Positions 18,622 to 27,773 of a DNA stretch of 64,000 nucleotides are shown here, piece after piece (the first letter of the stretch is position 1; each line of letters opens with the position of its first letter). The DNA is from Rhodospirillales bacterium (GTDB taxonomy: Bacteria; Pseudomonadota; Alphaproteobacteria; Rhodospirillales; Casp-alpha2). Below the pieces are notes generated by a model. The model had not been told where the DNA came from and searched no databases. It was given only the letters and a program-made list of their open reading frames with translations. The translations under genes were made by a program, and so were the position numbers. Where the stretch lies: positions 1,628,625-1,692,624 of the forward strand of contig JAEPQO010000001.1 of NCBI GenBank assembly GCA_017640505.1. Reading direction: 5' to 3'.

Positions 18622-19589
18622 CAGAGGTTCCTCTGCAGGTGTTCTTCCAGATTCGCAGTCAGTATCTCAAGCGCGGCCATGCGGACGGCAACGCCCATTT
18701 CAACCTGTTCGTGGATGGCGCTGCGCCCGAAGTCGTCGGCAACTTCGCTGTCGATCTCGACGCCGCGGTTCATCGGTCCCGGGTGCATGATCAGGGCATT
18801 CGGCTTGGCGCCTTCCAGCTTGGCGTAGTCGAGGCCGAAGAAGTGGAAGAACTCGCGCACCGAGGGCAGGTAGTTGCCGTCCATGCGTTCTTTCTGCAGG
18901 CGCAACATCATGACGATGTCGCAGTCCTCGAGCCCTTCGCGCATGTCGTTGAAGACCTCGACGCCCATATGCTCGATCCCGGTCGGGATCAGCGTGCGTG
19001 GCGCGATAAGCCGGACGCGCGCACCCATGGTCGTCAGCAGGTGGATGTTGGAGCGTGCGACCCGTGAATGCAGGATGTCGCCGCAGATGGCGACCCTGAG
19101 GCCCTGGATCTTACCCATGCGGCGGCGGATGGTCAGGGCGTCCAGCAGCGCCTGCGTCGGGTGCTCGTGCTGGCCGTCACCTGCATTGATGACGGCGCAG
19201 TTCACTTTTTCGGAAAGCAGTTTGACCGAGCCCGAGTCCGGGTGGCGCACGACCAGCACGTCCGGGTGCATGGCGTTCAGTGTCATCGCCGTATCGATTA
19301 GTGTCTCACCCTTTTTGACCGAGCTCGTGGCGACGGACATGTTGATGACGTCGCCGCCAAGGCGCTTGCCCGCAAGCTCGAACGAGGTGCGGGTGCGGGT
19401 CGAGTCCTCGAAAAACAGGTTGATGATGGTGCGGCCGCTCAGGACCGCCTTTTTCTTGTCGGCCTGGCGGTTCTGCTCGACATAGCTTTCAGCGCGGTCG
19501 AGGAGAGCGGTGATTTCAATGGGATTGAGGCCCTCGATACCGAGGAGATGCTTGTGTGGAAAGCCGAATGCACCGGGACCGTCGTTCAT
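18621..19589 (-). CDS. pyrB: aspartate carbamoyltransferase catalytic chain
   Basis: 322 aa. Condenses carbamoyl phosphate and aspartate in pyrimidine synthesis. The carbamoyl-phosphate loop is [10 protein letters not shown] near residue 62, with HPTQALLD near 144 and MHPGPMNRG near 268. It is translationally coupled to pyrC by a 1-nt overlap, consistent with a PyrB/PyrC' complex. No regulatory chain pyrI is present. No strong Shine-Dalgarno stands before the ATG. The 171 nt upstream, shared with the divergent sulfotransferase gene, should hold the promoter. Confidence 0.96.
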   Translation of the reverse strand: MNDGPGAFGFPHKHLLGIEGLNPIEITALLDRAESYVEQNRQADKKKAVLSGRTIINLFFEDSTRTRTSFELAGKRLGGDVINMSVATSSVKKGETLIDTAMTLNAMHPDVLVVRHPDSGSVKLLSEKVNCAVINAGDGQHEHPTQALLDALTIRRRMGKIQGLRVAICGDILHSRVARSNIHLLTTMGARVRLIAPRTLIPTGIEHMGVEVFNDMREGLEDCDIVMMLRLQKERMDGNYLPSVREFFHFFGLDYAKLEGAKPNALIMHPGPMNRGVEIDSEVADDFGRSAIHEQVEMGVAVRMAALEILTANLEEHLQRNL

Positions 19590-19760
19590 AGGCGCGCACT
19601 ATATGTCCGGTTGGCCTGAAACCGCAAGCTTCATCATCAAGCCGTTGCTGAGCGTTACGTGGCATGGCTTGAGTGTGCCGGATCGCGTAGTATGTTTCCG
19701 CCTGGGCGATTCGGAACGGTTCTGCGCCGAACAGCAGGGGGCGTCTCGCGGGAAAGATTG

Positions 19761-20624
19761 ATGGAAGAGTATCTCAAGGCTCACGACAGACTGGGCCGGC
19801 TCTTGAAAAAAGACTTCGTATTCGTCGTCGGCGCGACGCGCTGGGGCACGTCATGGGTGCAGCAATGCCTGGACACCCATCCGAAGGTCCTGTGCAAGGG
19901 TGAAGGGCATTTCACGGACAGCCTTTTCCCCGGACTGGCCAAGCTCGTCGACCAGTACAATCAGGATGCGGAGCGCATCGGCAACCGCATGCAGTTGGCG
20001 GGGCTGCCCGGCAATGCCGCCGGTTTCACGTTCGATGATGTCGAGTACCTGATGCGCACGGCCGTGATGTTGATGTTCCAGCGCTGGGTGCCGGAAGACC
20101 AGGAAGACGAGATTACCTGCATCGGCGAAAAGACGCCGGAGCATATCCTGTCGCTCGAACTTCTCGACCGCCTTTTTCCGGACATGCGGATCGTCCACGT
20201 CGTGCGCGACGGACGCGACGAAGCGGCGAGCGCGTGGGACTTCAACATGGGTATATCCAAGGGCGAATTTCCGCGCCGCTATCCGACGTTCGCCGACTTC
20301 GCCGAAACGTTCGCCCGCAACTGGTCGCGCTCCGTTGGCGCCGCCAGGCGTTTCGGGCGGCTCAATCGCCGCCGATACTATCAGATCAGGGCTGAGGATC
20401 TGGTCGAAGAACCGGCGCCGATCGTCCGGCGCCTGTTCCGGTTCTGCGATGTCGAGGACAAGGAAGACATCGTGCAGGCGGGCATCCGCCATGCATATCA
20501 GATTGCGCCGCTGGACCTTGACCCCGGTGTCTGGAAGCGCCGCTTCGATGACGATGCGACGCGGCGGTTCCATCGCCAGTCAGGCGAGCTGCTCAAGCTC
20601 CTGAACTATACCGTTGCGGCGTAG
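19761..20624 (+). CDS. sulfotransferase-family protein
   Basis: 287 aa. Residues 23-33 (VVGATRWGTSW) form the 5'-phosphosulfate loop of PAPS-dependent sulfotransferases. The segment IVHVVRDGRDEAASAWDF near 145-162 is the 3'-phosphate-binding motif with Arg and Ser. The C-terminal YYQIRAEDLVEEP is also typical. The acceptor is unknown. The ATG at 19761 has a weak GGGAAAG upstream; in-frame ATGs at 19659 and 19692 lack any site. It is convergent with the AEC permease gene, with 1 nt between stop codons. Confidence 0.82.
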   Translation: MEEYLKAHDRLGRLLKKDFVFVVGATRWGTSWVQQCLDTHPKVLCKGEGHFTDSLFPGLAKLVDQYNQDAERIGNRMQLAGLPGNAAGFTFDDVEYLMRTAVMLMFQRWVPEDQEDEITCIGEKTPEHILSLELLDRLFPDMRIVHVVRDGRDEAASAWDFNMGISKGEFPRRYPTFADFAETFARNWSRSVGAARRFGRLNRRRYYQIRAEDLVEEPAPIVRRLFRFCDVEDKEDIVQAGIRHAYQIAPLDLDPGVWKRRFDDDATRRFHRQSGELLKLLNYTVAA

Positions 20625-20625
20625 C

Positions 20626-21546
20626 CTAGTGGATCAGTGCCAGTAGCACCGGCAAGGTGACGATGGCGGCAAGGTGTGTCGCCGTGACAATGGCGGCCAT
20701 TACATGGGCATCGCTGCCCATCTGCCGCGAAACGACATAGCTCGTCGACGATGTCGGCAGGGCAGCGAAGATCACTGGCACGATCAGCGCATAACCGTCG
20801 AGCCCCAGCGCAATGCCCAGACCGTACGTAAATGCGGGCTGCAGGATCAGCTTGAAACTGCAGGACATCGCGACCGGCAAGCCGGCATCGCGGACAGCCG
20901 AAAGCGAAAGGCCCGCGCCGACCGCCATCAGGCCCATCGGCAGGGCGGCGCGGCTGAGAAGATCGAGGGTCGGGCCGACGATGGGCGGCAGGCCCCAGCC
21001 CGTGATGTTGAATATCCCGCCCAGCACACAGCCGATGATCAGCGGATTGCGCACGCAGTCGACGAAAACGCCTTTCCAGCCTTTTGATCCGCCCGGCCGA
21101 TCGAGCCATTTCAGATGCCCCCAGACACCCAGGAAATTGATCGTCACGGCAACGGCAAACAGGCTGACGGCCATGGCACCCGTTGCTGCGTCACCGATAA
21201 CGCCCAACGTGACGGCGATGCCGACATAGGCGTTGGAACGGAATCCGCCCTGGAACACGGCGACGAAGCGTTCTGGGTTCAGCTTCAGCAGGCCGCGGAA
21301 GGGAATGGCGGCGAAAGCGGTGAGGTGAATCCCTATGACGATGATCGCCGCAATCGGCAGTGCGACGCTCCAGTCGATGCTCGCCGCGGCGATCTTCACG
21401 AACAGCAGCGACGGGAACAGGCCGTTGAACGTGAGTTTCTCGACCACGCGCCAGAAATCGTCCGTGAACCCTGCTTTTGCTTTCAGGAAGATGCCGAAGC
21501 CGATGATCAGGAAGATCGGCGCGATGGCGGAGAACACATGGTCCAT
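20626..21546 (-). CDS. AEC (auxin efflux carrier-like) family permease
   Basis: 306 aa with about ten hydrophobic segments. The N-terminal FSAIAPIFLIIGFGIFLK, the central NPLIIGCVLGGIFN and the LPMGLMAVGAGLSL segment are typical of bacterial AEC-family transporters, several of which carry malonate or other organic acids. The substrate here cannot be told. The ATG overlaps the ruvX stop by 1 nt (TGATG), so the two are translationally coupled although functionally unrelated. Confidence 0.86.
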   Translation of the reverse strand: MDHVFSAIAPIFLIIGFGIFLKAKAGFTDDFWRVVEKLTFNGLFPSLLFVKIAAASIDWSVALPIAAIIVIGIHLTAFAAIPFRGLLKLNPERFVAVFQGGFRSNAYVGIAVTLGVIGDAATGAMAVSLFAVAVTINFLGVWGHLKWLDRPGGSKGWKGVFVDCVRNPLIIGCVLGGIFNITGWGLPPIVGPTLDLLSRAALPMGLMAVGAGLSLSAVRDAGLPVAMSCSFKLILQPAFTYGLGIALGLDGYALIVPVIFAALPTSSTSYVVSRQMGSDAHVMAAIVTATHLAAIVTLPVLLALIH

Positions 21547-22058
21547 CAGAAACGGCCGCCGATACTGTCCAGTGCGCCCTGCAGGATGTAACTCGCGGCC
21601 ATCTTGTCGACCACGTCCTTGCGGCGTTTGCGAGTCATGTCGGCTTCATTGACGAGAAAGCGTTCCACGGCGGAGGTGGAAAGGCGTTCGTCCCAGAAGG
21701 CATAGGGCAGCCCGAGTTGTTTTGCGATCTCACCTGCGAGGTCGCGGGTCGCCTGCGCGCGCGGGCCTTCCGTGCCATCCATACTTACCGGAAGGCCGGC
21801 GACGAGACCGCCAATTTCCTCGGTCTTGACCAACGCCGCCAATTCCGCGATGACCGGCGCCAGTTTCTTGCCGCGGTTGAGCGTTTTGACCGGACTGGCA
21901 ACCATGAACAGCGGGTCCGAGATGGCCAGTCCGACGGTTTTGTCGCCGATATCGAGGCCGAGCAGGCGCAAGCCGCGTGGCATGGCGTCGATCAGGGACG
22001 TAAGGGTGTCGTGCATCATCCGGATGGCGCTTTCGGGTAACGGTCCTGTGTCTGGCAT
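21546..22058 (-). CDS. ruvX: Holliday junction resolvase-like YqgF/RuvX
   Basis: 170 aa RNase H-fold protein of the YqgF family, with a role in pre-16S rRNA 5' processing and possibly in resolving junctions. Motifs: LLGLDIGDKTVGLAISD (about 32-48), VAGLPVSMDGTEG near 105, FWDERLST near 135 and DKMAASYILQGALD at the end. The extra 28 residues before the first strand make this start uncertain; an in-frame ATG at 22019 would shorten it by 13 codons. Neither start has a clear ribosome site. Confidence 0.9.
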   Translation of the reverse strand: MPDTGPLPESAIRMMHDTLTSLIDAMPRGLRLLGLDIGDKTVGLAISDPLFMVASPVKTLNRGKKLAPVIAELAALVKTEEIGGLVAGLPVSMDGTEGPRAQATRDLAGEIAKQLGLPYAFWDERLSTSAVERFLVNEADMTRKRRKDVVDKMAASYILQGALDSIGGRF

Positions 22059-22155
22059 GAAACGAAAGACTTGGATATCATAGACTTACGCGGATGACAT
22101 CGCATTTTCGGGATATGCCGTCCATGCGATGGGGATGCAGAGTAGGGGGCGGTAT

Positions 22156-22989
22156 ATGAATGCCATCCGGCCGCGCGCTGGGATTGACTGGGTGAAACAG
22201 GGGCTGATCGGCGCCGCCGTTGCCGGTATGGCGCTGTTGGTCACAGCGGAATCACGTGCCGCCGACATGGAGTTCATGGGTGTGACGGTGACGCCCGCCC
22301 CCGGCAAGTACCTGGTCGAAAAAGACGTCAATGTCCGCAGCAAGCCGGAAACGTCGGGTGAGCGGCTTGGCGGCCTTAAAGCCGGCGATGTGGTCGACGT
22401 GATCGGCCGGGCCGGCAAGACGGTGTGGCTGGCGGTGGTCGAAGACGGCAAACCGCTCGGCTTCGTTTACGGAACCGTCCTGTCGCCCGTCATTGATGGT
22501 GCGATCGAAGAGGATGTGACCGGTGAAATTCGACTGGATACACATCATCGTTGCGGCTTCCGGGTGCATTTCGTCGGAAAGGTCGGCGGTGACACGGAAG
22601 CAACGGATGACAGCATGCGGGCGTCGGATTACGAGGTCAGCGTGGTGTGCGAACGGCGCGGCAAGCGCATCCGGTTCCCGGCGCAGATGTTCATCACCGA
22701 GGTGCCGTTCGACGGCTCCAACAAGCGGCAGGTTTTCCAGATCAACGTCGACCTGCTGGACGGCGTGCACGGTATGCATGACATCTTCTCGACCATCATG
22801 ATGTTCGATCTCGACAAGGGCGAAGTCCGCTTCGACGGCGTCACCGAGGATTCGTACGTGCGCGCCGATGGCGGGCTGGAATCATTGCCGGCCACGGGCG
22901 TTCGCCGGGCGTTGGCCTCGGCGCTTGAAATCGCCATGACGCGCTGGTCCGACAAGTTATGGGACGATGTCTTCGCGCAGGCGAGTTGA
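22156..22989 (+). CDS. exported SH3-domain protein of unknown function
   Basis: 277 aa from an ATG preceded by AGGGGGCGG. An N-terminal signal peptide (hydrophobic core AAVAGMALLVTAESRAAD, cleavage likely after about residue 36) directs it to the periplasm. A bacterial SH3 type 3 domain follows (about 52-110: KDVNVRSKPETSGERLGGLKAGDVVDV). The remainder (about 125-277), with DTHHRCGFRVHFVGK and a C-terminal helix, is not a family I recognise. Such SH3 domains often bind cell-wall peptides. It is single-gene and divergent from ruvX. Confidence 0.75.
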   Translation: MNAIRPRAGIDWVKQGLIGAAVAGMALLVTAESRAADMEFMGVTVTPAPGKYLVEKDVNVRSKPETSGERLGGLKAGDVVDVIGRAGKTVWLAVVEDGKPLGFVYGTVLSPVIDGAIEEDVTGEIRLDTHHRCGFRVHFVGKVGGDTEATDDSMRASDYEVSVVCERRGKRIRFPAQMFITEVPFDGSNKRQVFQINVDLLDGVHGMHDIFSTIMMFDLDKGEVRFDGVTEDSYVRADGGLESLPATGVRRALASALEIAMTRWSDKLWDDVFAQAS

Positions 22990-23073
22990 GGGCCTAGCGT
23001 CTTGCCGATAGCATGACCGGGTGGTAGTTTCCGCGCCTAATTCTGACACCTTCCAAGTCTAACGGAGACCCAG

Positions 23074-23361
23074 ATGTCGTTAACGAAAGACGATGTCCGC
23101 AAAATCGCGTTTCTGGCGCGAATCCGCGTTCCCGACGAGCGTCTGGAACCGCTTGCGGGCGAGCTGAACAACATCGTGGGCTGGGTCGAGCAGCTTGGCG
23201 AAGTGAATACCGACGGCGTCGCGCCGATGACCAGTGTCGTCGAGACGGAAACGCCGATGCGCGAGGACGTGGTGACCGACGGCGGCGTGCAGGACAAGGT
23301 GCTCGCCAACGCGCCGGATGGAGAGGGGGCGTTCTATGGCGTTCCGAAGGTGGTGGAATGA
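23074..23361 (+). CDS. gatC: aspartyl/glutamyl-tRNA amidotransferase subunit C
   Basis: 95 aa, usual GatC length. The small helical subunit stabilises GatA and wraps around GatB in the amidotransferase that converts Asp-tRNA(Asn) and Glu-tRNA(Gln) to the correct amidated forms. [13 protein letters not shown] at the start and the C-terminal Lys/Val-rich tail ([11 protein letters not shown]) are typical. ACGGAG lies upstream of the ATG. Its end overlaps gatA by 4 nt (ATGA), marking the head of the gatCA-GNAT-gatB operon. Confidence 0.96.
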   Translation: MSLTKDDVRKIAFLARIRVPDERLEPLAGELNNIVGWVEQLGEVNTDGVAPMTSVVETETPMREDVVTDGGVQDKVLANAPDGEGAFYGVPKVVE

Positions 23362-24821
23362 GCGATCTTCGTGACTGGACCATCGCCACGGCGTCCGATG
23401 CGATGGAGAAAGGCGAGGTCTCTTCCGTCGAACTGACGGATGCGTTCATCGCTGCAATGGAAGCAGGCCGGACGCTCAACGCCTTTATCACCGAAACACC
23501 GGAACTGGCCCGTGAACGCGCGGCGGCGTCCGATGAACGCCGCAAGAACGGTGATGCGCGCGGTCCGATGGACGGCATTCCGATCGGCATGAAGGATCTG
23601 TTCTGCACCGAAGGTGTTAAGACCACGGCGGCGTCGCACATTCTGGATAATTTCGTGCCGACCTATGAAAGCACGGTGAGCGGTAACCTCCGTGATGCCG
23701 GTGCGGTGATGCTGGGTAAGACCAACCTCGACGAATTCGCCATGGGGTCGGCCAACATCACGTCCTATTTCGGTTCGGTGAAGAACCCGTGGACGCCGGA
23801 AGGGGCGAACGCGAACCTCGTGCCGGGTGGCTCGTCCGGTGGCTCCGTGGCGGCCGTATCGGGCGGTCTGGCGATTGCCGCGACCGGCACCGATACGGGC
23901 GGTTCGATCCGTCAGCCGGCGTCTTTCACCGGCCTTGTCGGCATGAAGCCGACATACGGCCGCTGCTCGCGTTGGGGCACGGTGGCGTTCGCTTCCAGCC
24001 TCGATCAGGCGGGACCGCTGACGCGCACGGTCGAAGATGCGGCGATCATGCTGCAGGCGATGGCCAGCCACGACCCGAAGGACTCCACATCGCTGCCGAT
24101 GGTGCTGCCGGATTGTCGCGCTGCCTGCACGCGCGATGCCAAGGGGCTGCGTGTCGGTATTCCCAAGGAATACACGCTCGACGGTATGCCCGAAGAAATT
24201 CAGAAGCTCTGGAATCAGGGCGCGCAGTGGTTCAAAGAGATGGGTGCCGAGATCGTCGAGGTTTCCCTGCCGCACACCAAATATGCGCTGCCGACCTACT
24301 ACATTGTCGCGCCGGCGGAGGCATCGTCCAACCTGGCACGGTATGACGGCGTGCGTTACGGGTTCCGCAAGGACGGCGCCAGCCTCGATGAAATGTACGA
24401 ACTGACCCGGGGCGAGGGCTTCGGCGCCGAGGTGCAGCGCCGCGTGCTGATCGGCACTTACGTGCTGTCGGCAGGGTACTACGACGCCTACTACGTGAAG
24501 GCGCAGCAGGTCCGGACCCTGATCGCCGAGGATTTCAAAAAGATCTTCGCTGATGTCGACGTGCTGCTGACGCCGACGGCGCCGAGCGCGGCGTTCGCCG
24601 AAGGGGACAAGATGGACGATCCCATCGCCATGTACCTGAACGACGTCTTTACCGTGCCGGCCTCGTTGGCCGGTCTGCCGGCGATTTCGGTGCCGGGCGG
24701 CGTCGACAAGGACGGTCTGCCGCTGGGGCTGCAGCTGATCACCGGCGTATGTCAGGAAGAGACGCTGTTCCGTGCCGCAAGCGCGCTGGAGATGGCGGCC
24801 GGGTTCGAGGCGCGGCCATGA
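23358..24821 (+). CDS. gatA: aspartyl/glutamyl-tRNA amidotransferase subunit A
   Basis: 487 aa amidase-signature enzyme that releases ammonia from glutamine for transamidation. The catalytic Ser-cisSer-Lys elements are visible: Lys in [11 protein letters not shown] near residue 78 and the Gly/Ser-rich stretch [15 protein letters not shown] near 155-169 with [11 protein letters not shown] after it. The length is standard. It starts at an ATGA overlap with gatC and ends at an ATGA overlap with an acetyltransferase gene that separates it from gatB. Confidence 0.97.
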   Translation: MSDLRDWTIATASDAMEKGEVSSVELTDAFIAAMEAGRTLNAFITETPELARERAAASDERRKNGDARGPMDGIPIGMKDLFCTEGVKTTAASHILDNFVPTYESTVSGNLRDAGAVMLGKTNLDEFAMGSANITSYFGSVKNPWTPEGANANLVPGGSSGGSVAAVSGGLAIAATGTDTGGSIRQPASFTGLVGMKPTYGRCSRWGTVAFASSLDQAGPLTRTVEDAAIMLQAMASHDPKDSTSLPMVLPDCRAACTRDAKGLRVGIPKEYTLDGMPEEIQKLWNQGAQWFKEMGAEIVEVSLPHTKYALPTYYIVAPAEASSNLARYDGVRYGFRKDGASLDEMYELTRGEGFGAEVQRRVLIGTYVLSAGYYDAYYVKAQQVRTLIAEDFKKIFADVDVLLTPTAPSAAFAEGDKMDDPIAMYLNDVFTVPASLAGLPAISVPGGVDKDGLPLGLQLITGVCQEETLFRAASALEMAAGFEARP

Positions 24822-25309
24822 GCACGCGCCGGGACATCGCGGTGCGCCAAGCCTCGCAGGCGGACATTCCTGCCGTGCAGGGTCTGTTCGAGCAGTTCTA
24901 CGCGGAAGAAGGCTTCGCAGAGGCCGTCGAGCGCATCTCGACAAACCTGCCGCAGTTGATCAACCGCGAGGATACTGAGGTCTTCGTCGCAGAAGACGCC
25001 GAAGGCACCGTGATCGGTGCCGCCGCCATGAGTACGGCGTTCGGGCTCGAAGTCGGTTCCTACGCAGAGATTGAAGATCTGTATGTCGTGCCGGCATGGC
25101 GTGGTCGCGGCATTGCCGGCGCCATGGTCGAGCACTGTGTGAACTGGGCTGCCAAACGTGGCTGTACCGACGTGGAAGTCGTCGTGACGCCGGAATCGCC
25201 GCGCCGCGCCGAGTTGATCGACTGGTACGCCAGGCGCGGGTTCCGAAACACGGGCCGTGTCATTCTTGAGCGTGATACCGGCGCCGAGAGCGGGGAAATG
25301 TACGCATGA
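24818..25309 (+). CDS. GNAT-family N-acetyltransferase inserted in the gatCAB operon
   Basis: 163 aa with the GNAT fold. Motif A is [27 protein letters not shown] (acetyl-CoA-binding RGRGIA near residue 95), and the C-terminal [21 protein letters not shown] is motif B. It overlaps gatA by 4 nt at its start and gatB by 4 nt at its end, both as ATGA, so all four genes are translationally coupled. The acceptor is unknown. Its placement suggests a substrate linked to translation or a passenger gene. An upstream in-frame start at 24749 is far inside gatA and unlikely. Confidence 0.88.
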   Translation: MSTRRDIAVRQASQADIPAVQGLFEQFYAEEGFAEAVERISTNLPQLINREDTEVFVAEDAEGTVIGAAAMSTAFGLEVGSYAEIEDLYVVPAWRGRGIAGAMVEHCVNWAAKRGCTDVEVVVTPESPRRAELIDWYARRGFRNTGRVILERDTGAESGEMYA

Positions 25310-26763
25310 CGCATCTGATTCAGGGCGAAACCGGAGATTGGGAAGTCGTCATCGGTCTTGAGGTGCATGCCCAGGCAATTACCAAGTCGAAGCTTTTTTC
25401 CGGCGCGCCGACGACGTTCGGTGCCGGGCCGAATGAGAACGTGTCGCTGGTCGACGCGGCGATGCCGGGCATGCTGCCGGTCATCAACGAAATGGCGATC
25501 GAGCAGGCGGTGCGGACCGGTCTCGGTCTGCGGGCGGCAATCAACAAGTATTCCGTGTTCGAGCGGAAGAACTACTTTTATGCCGACCTGCCGCAGGGCT
25601 ATCAGATCAGCCAGTATCAGCACCCGGTCGTGGGTGAGGGGACGGTGACGCTCGACCTCGCCGATGGCTCGACGCGCGACGTCGGCATCGAGCGTCTGCA
25701 CCTGGAACAGGATGCGGGCAAGTCGATCCACGATCAGGACCCGAAGCGGTCCATGATCGATCTCAACCGCGCCGGCGTCGTGCTGATGGAAATCGTTTCC
25801 AAGCCCGATATCCGCTCGCCGGAAGAAGCCGGCGCCTACCTTCGGAAGCTGCGCGCGATCCTGCGTTACCTCGGCACCTGCGACGGCAACATGGAAGAAG
25901 GCTCCATGCGCGCCGACGTGAACGTCTCGGTCCGGCCCAAGGGGGCCGACGAGCTGCGCACGCGGGTTGAGGTCAAGAACGTCAACTCCGTCCGCTTCGT
26001 CATGCAGGCCATCGAGGTCGAGGCCGAACGCCAGGTCGGCGTGTGGGAAGACGGCGGCGAAGTCGTGCAGGAAACCCGCCTGTTCGACCCCAACAAGGGC
26101 GAAACGCGGGCCATGCGGACCAAGGAATTCGCGCACGATTACCGCTACTTCCCGGACCCCGACCTGCTGCCGGTCCGCTTCGACGACGACTTCATCGAAC
26201 GCATCAAGGCGACGCTGCCGGAACTGCCGGACGAAAAGAAAAACCGTTTCATCAACGACATGGGGCTTTCCGCTTATGATGCGGGCGTGCTTGTCGCCGA
26301 CCGGGAAACGGCCACCTATTTCGAGGAAGCGGCGGACGGCCGTGACGCCAAGACCGTCGCCAACTGGCTGACCACCAACCTGTTCGGTGCACTGAACAAG
26401 TTGGGCAAGGACATCGGTGAAAGCCCGGTGTCGGCCGGGCATCTTGGCGAGCTTGTCGGTCTGATCAAGGACGAAACGATCTCGACCAAGATCGCCAAGG
26501 ACGTGTTCGAGGAAATGCTCAAGACGTCGAAGGCACCGGGCGACATCGTCGAGGAAAAGGGCCTCAAGCAGATTACCGACACCGGCGCCATCGAGGCGAT
26601 CGTCGATCAGGTCATTGCCGATAACCCCGATCAGGCGGCCGACGTTCGCGGCGGCAACGACAAGGCCATCGGCTGGTTCGTCGGTCAGGTCATGAAGGCA
26701 TCTCAGGGTAAGGCCAACCCGGGTCAGGTCAATGGCCTGCTGCGGTCAAAGCTGCTCGGTTAG
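25306..26763 (+). CDS. gatB: aspartyl/glutamyl-tRNA amidotransferase subunit B
   Basis: 485 aa. The kinase-like subunit phosphorylates the misacylated Asp or Glu and binds the tRNA. The N-terminal signature [12 protein letters not shown], the [18 protein letters not shown] segment and [19 protein letters not shown] are all typical. The C-terminal YqeY-like tail domain (about 335-485) ends in the usual [15 protein letters not shown]. The last 4 nt overlap tail-to-tail with the GDP-fucose synthase homologue, the two stops sharing TTAG. Confidence 0.97.
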   Translation: MTHLIQGETGDWEVVIGLEVHAQAITKSKLFSGAPTTFGAGPNENVSLVDAAMPGMLPVINEMAIEQAVRTGLGLRAAINKYSVFERKNYFYADLPQGYQISQYQHPVVGEGTVTLDLADGSTRDVGIERLHLEQDAGKSIHDQDPKRSMIDLNRAGVVLMEIVSKPDIRSPEEAGAYLRKLRAILRYLGTCDGNMEEGSMRADVNVSVRPKGADELRTRVEVKNVNSVRFVMQAIEVEAERQVGVWEDGGEVVQETRLFDPNKGETRAMRTKEFAHDYRYFPDPDLLPVRFDDDFIERIKATLPELPDEKKNRFINDMGLSAYDAGVLVADRETATYFEEAADGRDAKTVANWLTTNLFGALNKLGKDIGESPVSAGHLGELVGLIKDETISTKIAKDVFEEMLKTSKAPGDIVEEKGLKQITDTGAIEAIVDQVIADNPDQAADVRGGNDKAIGWFVGQVMKASQGKANPGQVNGLLRSKLLG

Positions 26764-27695
26764 ACAAGCGTCTCCCGGTACCACGCGTAGGTCTTGGCGA
26801 GGCCATCCGGAAGCGCGACGGTGGGTTCCCAGCCCAAATCCAGCAGGCGCGATGAATCCAGCATGCGTTTCGGCATGCCGTCGGGCCGGTTCGTGTCCCA
26901 CGTCAGCGTGCCCTCGTATCCCACCGCCGTTTTGATCATGTCGGCCAGATCGCGGATGGTCGTGCCTTGACCCGTACCGACGTTGATCGGCACCGGGTCG
27001 GCGTAATGCTTCAGCAGGTAAACAAGTGCATCGGCAAGGTCGTCGATGTACATGAACTCCCGCACCGGTGTGCCGGTGCCCCAGAGTTCGACTGTCGGTG
27101 TGCCGCTCTCCTTCGCCGCGTGGAACTTGCTTATCATCGAGGCGACGACGTGGCCTTCCTCCGGATCGAATTTGTCGCCGGGGCCGTACACGCTTGAGGG
27201 CTGCGCGGAGATGAAATTGCAGCCGTGCTCGGCACGATAGGCCTGGCAGAGTTTCATGCCGGTGATCTTGGCCAGTGCATACCATTCGTTGGTCGGCTCA
27301 AGCGGGCCGGTCAGCAGCGCGTCTTCGACGATCGGCTGGTCCGCGAGCTTGGGGTACGTACAGGCGGCGCTCAGATAGAGCAGCTTACCGACATTCGCCT
27401 GACGGGCGGCCTCTATCACGTTGATGGCGATGGCCGCGTTGTCATAGAGAAACTTTGCCGGGTATGTGGCATTGGCGCGGATGCCGCCGACGTGCGCCGC
27501 GGCGACAACGACCGCATCGGGTTTGTTCGCACTGAACCAGGCTTCGGTGTCGGCCTGCCGGGTCAGGTCCAGATCGCCGTGCGTCGCGGTCAGCACGTCG
27601 CAGCCCTCATCCGTTAGCCGCGCGGCCATTGCCGCGCCGACAAGGCCCGTGTGCCCGGCAACGTAAACCCGCTTCCCATTGAGTTCGAAATCCAT
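26760..27695 (-). CDS. GDP-L-fucose synthase homologue
   Basis: 311 aa extended SDR. In GDP-L-fucose synthesis this enzyme epimerises and reduces GDP-4-keto-6-deoxymannose. The NADP loop is GHTGLVG (14-20). The family segment [32 protein letters not shown] with Y139 and K143, and the later [12 protein letters not shown] with the active-site His all fit. The catalytic Ser (GSSC in E. coli) is Ala110 here, while Cys112 is kept. Its usual partner gmd is not in the window and it is about 6 kb from the glycan locus. The family is clear; activity with GDP-sugar is less certain. Confidence 0.82.
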   Translation of the reverse strand: MDFELNGKRVYVAGHTGLVGAAMAARLTDEGCDVLTATHGDLDLTRQADTEAWFSANKPDAVVVAAAHVGGIRANATYPAKFLYDNAAIAINVIEAARQANVGKLLYLSAACTYPKLADQPIVEDALLTGPLEPTNEWYALAKITGMKLCQAYRAEHGCNFISAQPSSVYGPGDKFDPEEGHVVASMISKFHAAKESGTPTVELWGTGTPVREFMYIDDLADALVYLLKHYADPVPINVGTGQGTTIRDLADMIKTAVGYEGTLTWDTNRPDGMPKRMLDSSRLLDLGWEPTVALPDGLAKTYAWYRETLV

Positions 27696-27773
27696 GCGCT
27701 AAATGAACCGATAGATGCGCCCGATGCAAGGCTTCGAGTTGGCAGGGGATCAGGCCTGGATTACGTTCGCCCG

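Noticed and set aside
17281..18828. 515-codon plus-strand open frame opposite pyrC/pyrB
   Set aside because: Antisense to two recognised genes; low-complexity Arg/Gly/Asp-rich translation typical of a shadow frame.
23334..24944. 536-codon minus-strand open frame opposite gatA
   Set aside because: gatA has all amidase motifs; the antisense frame is Arg/His-rich with no homology I recognise.
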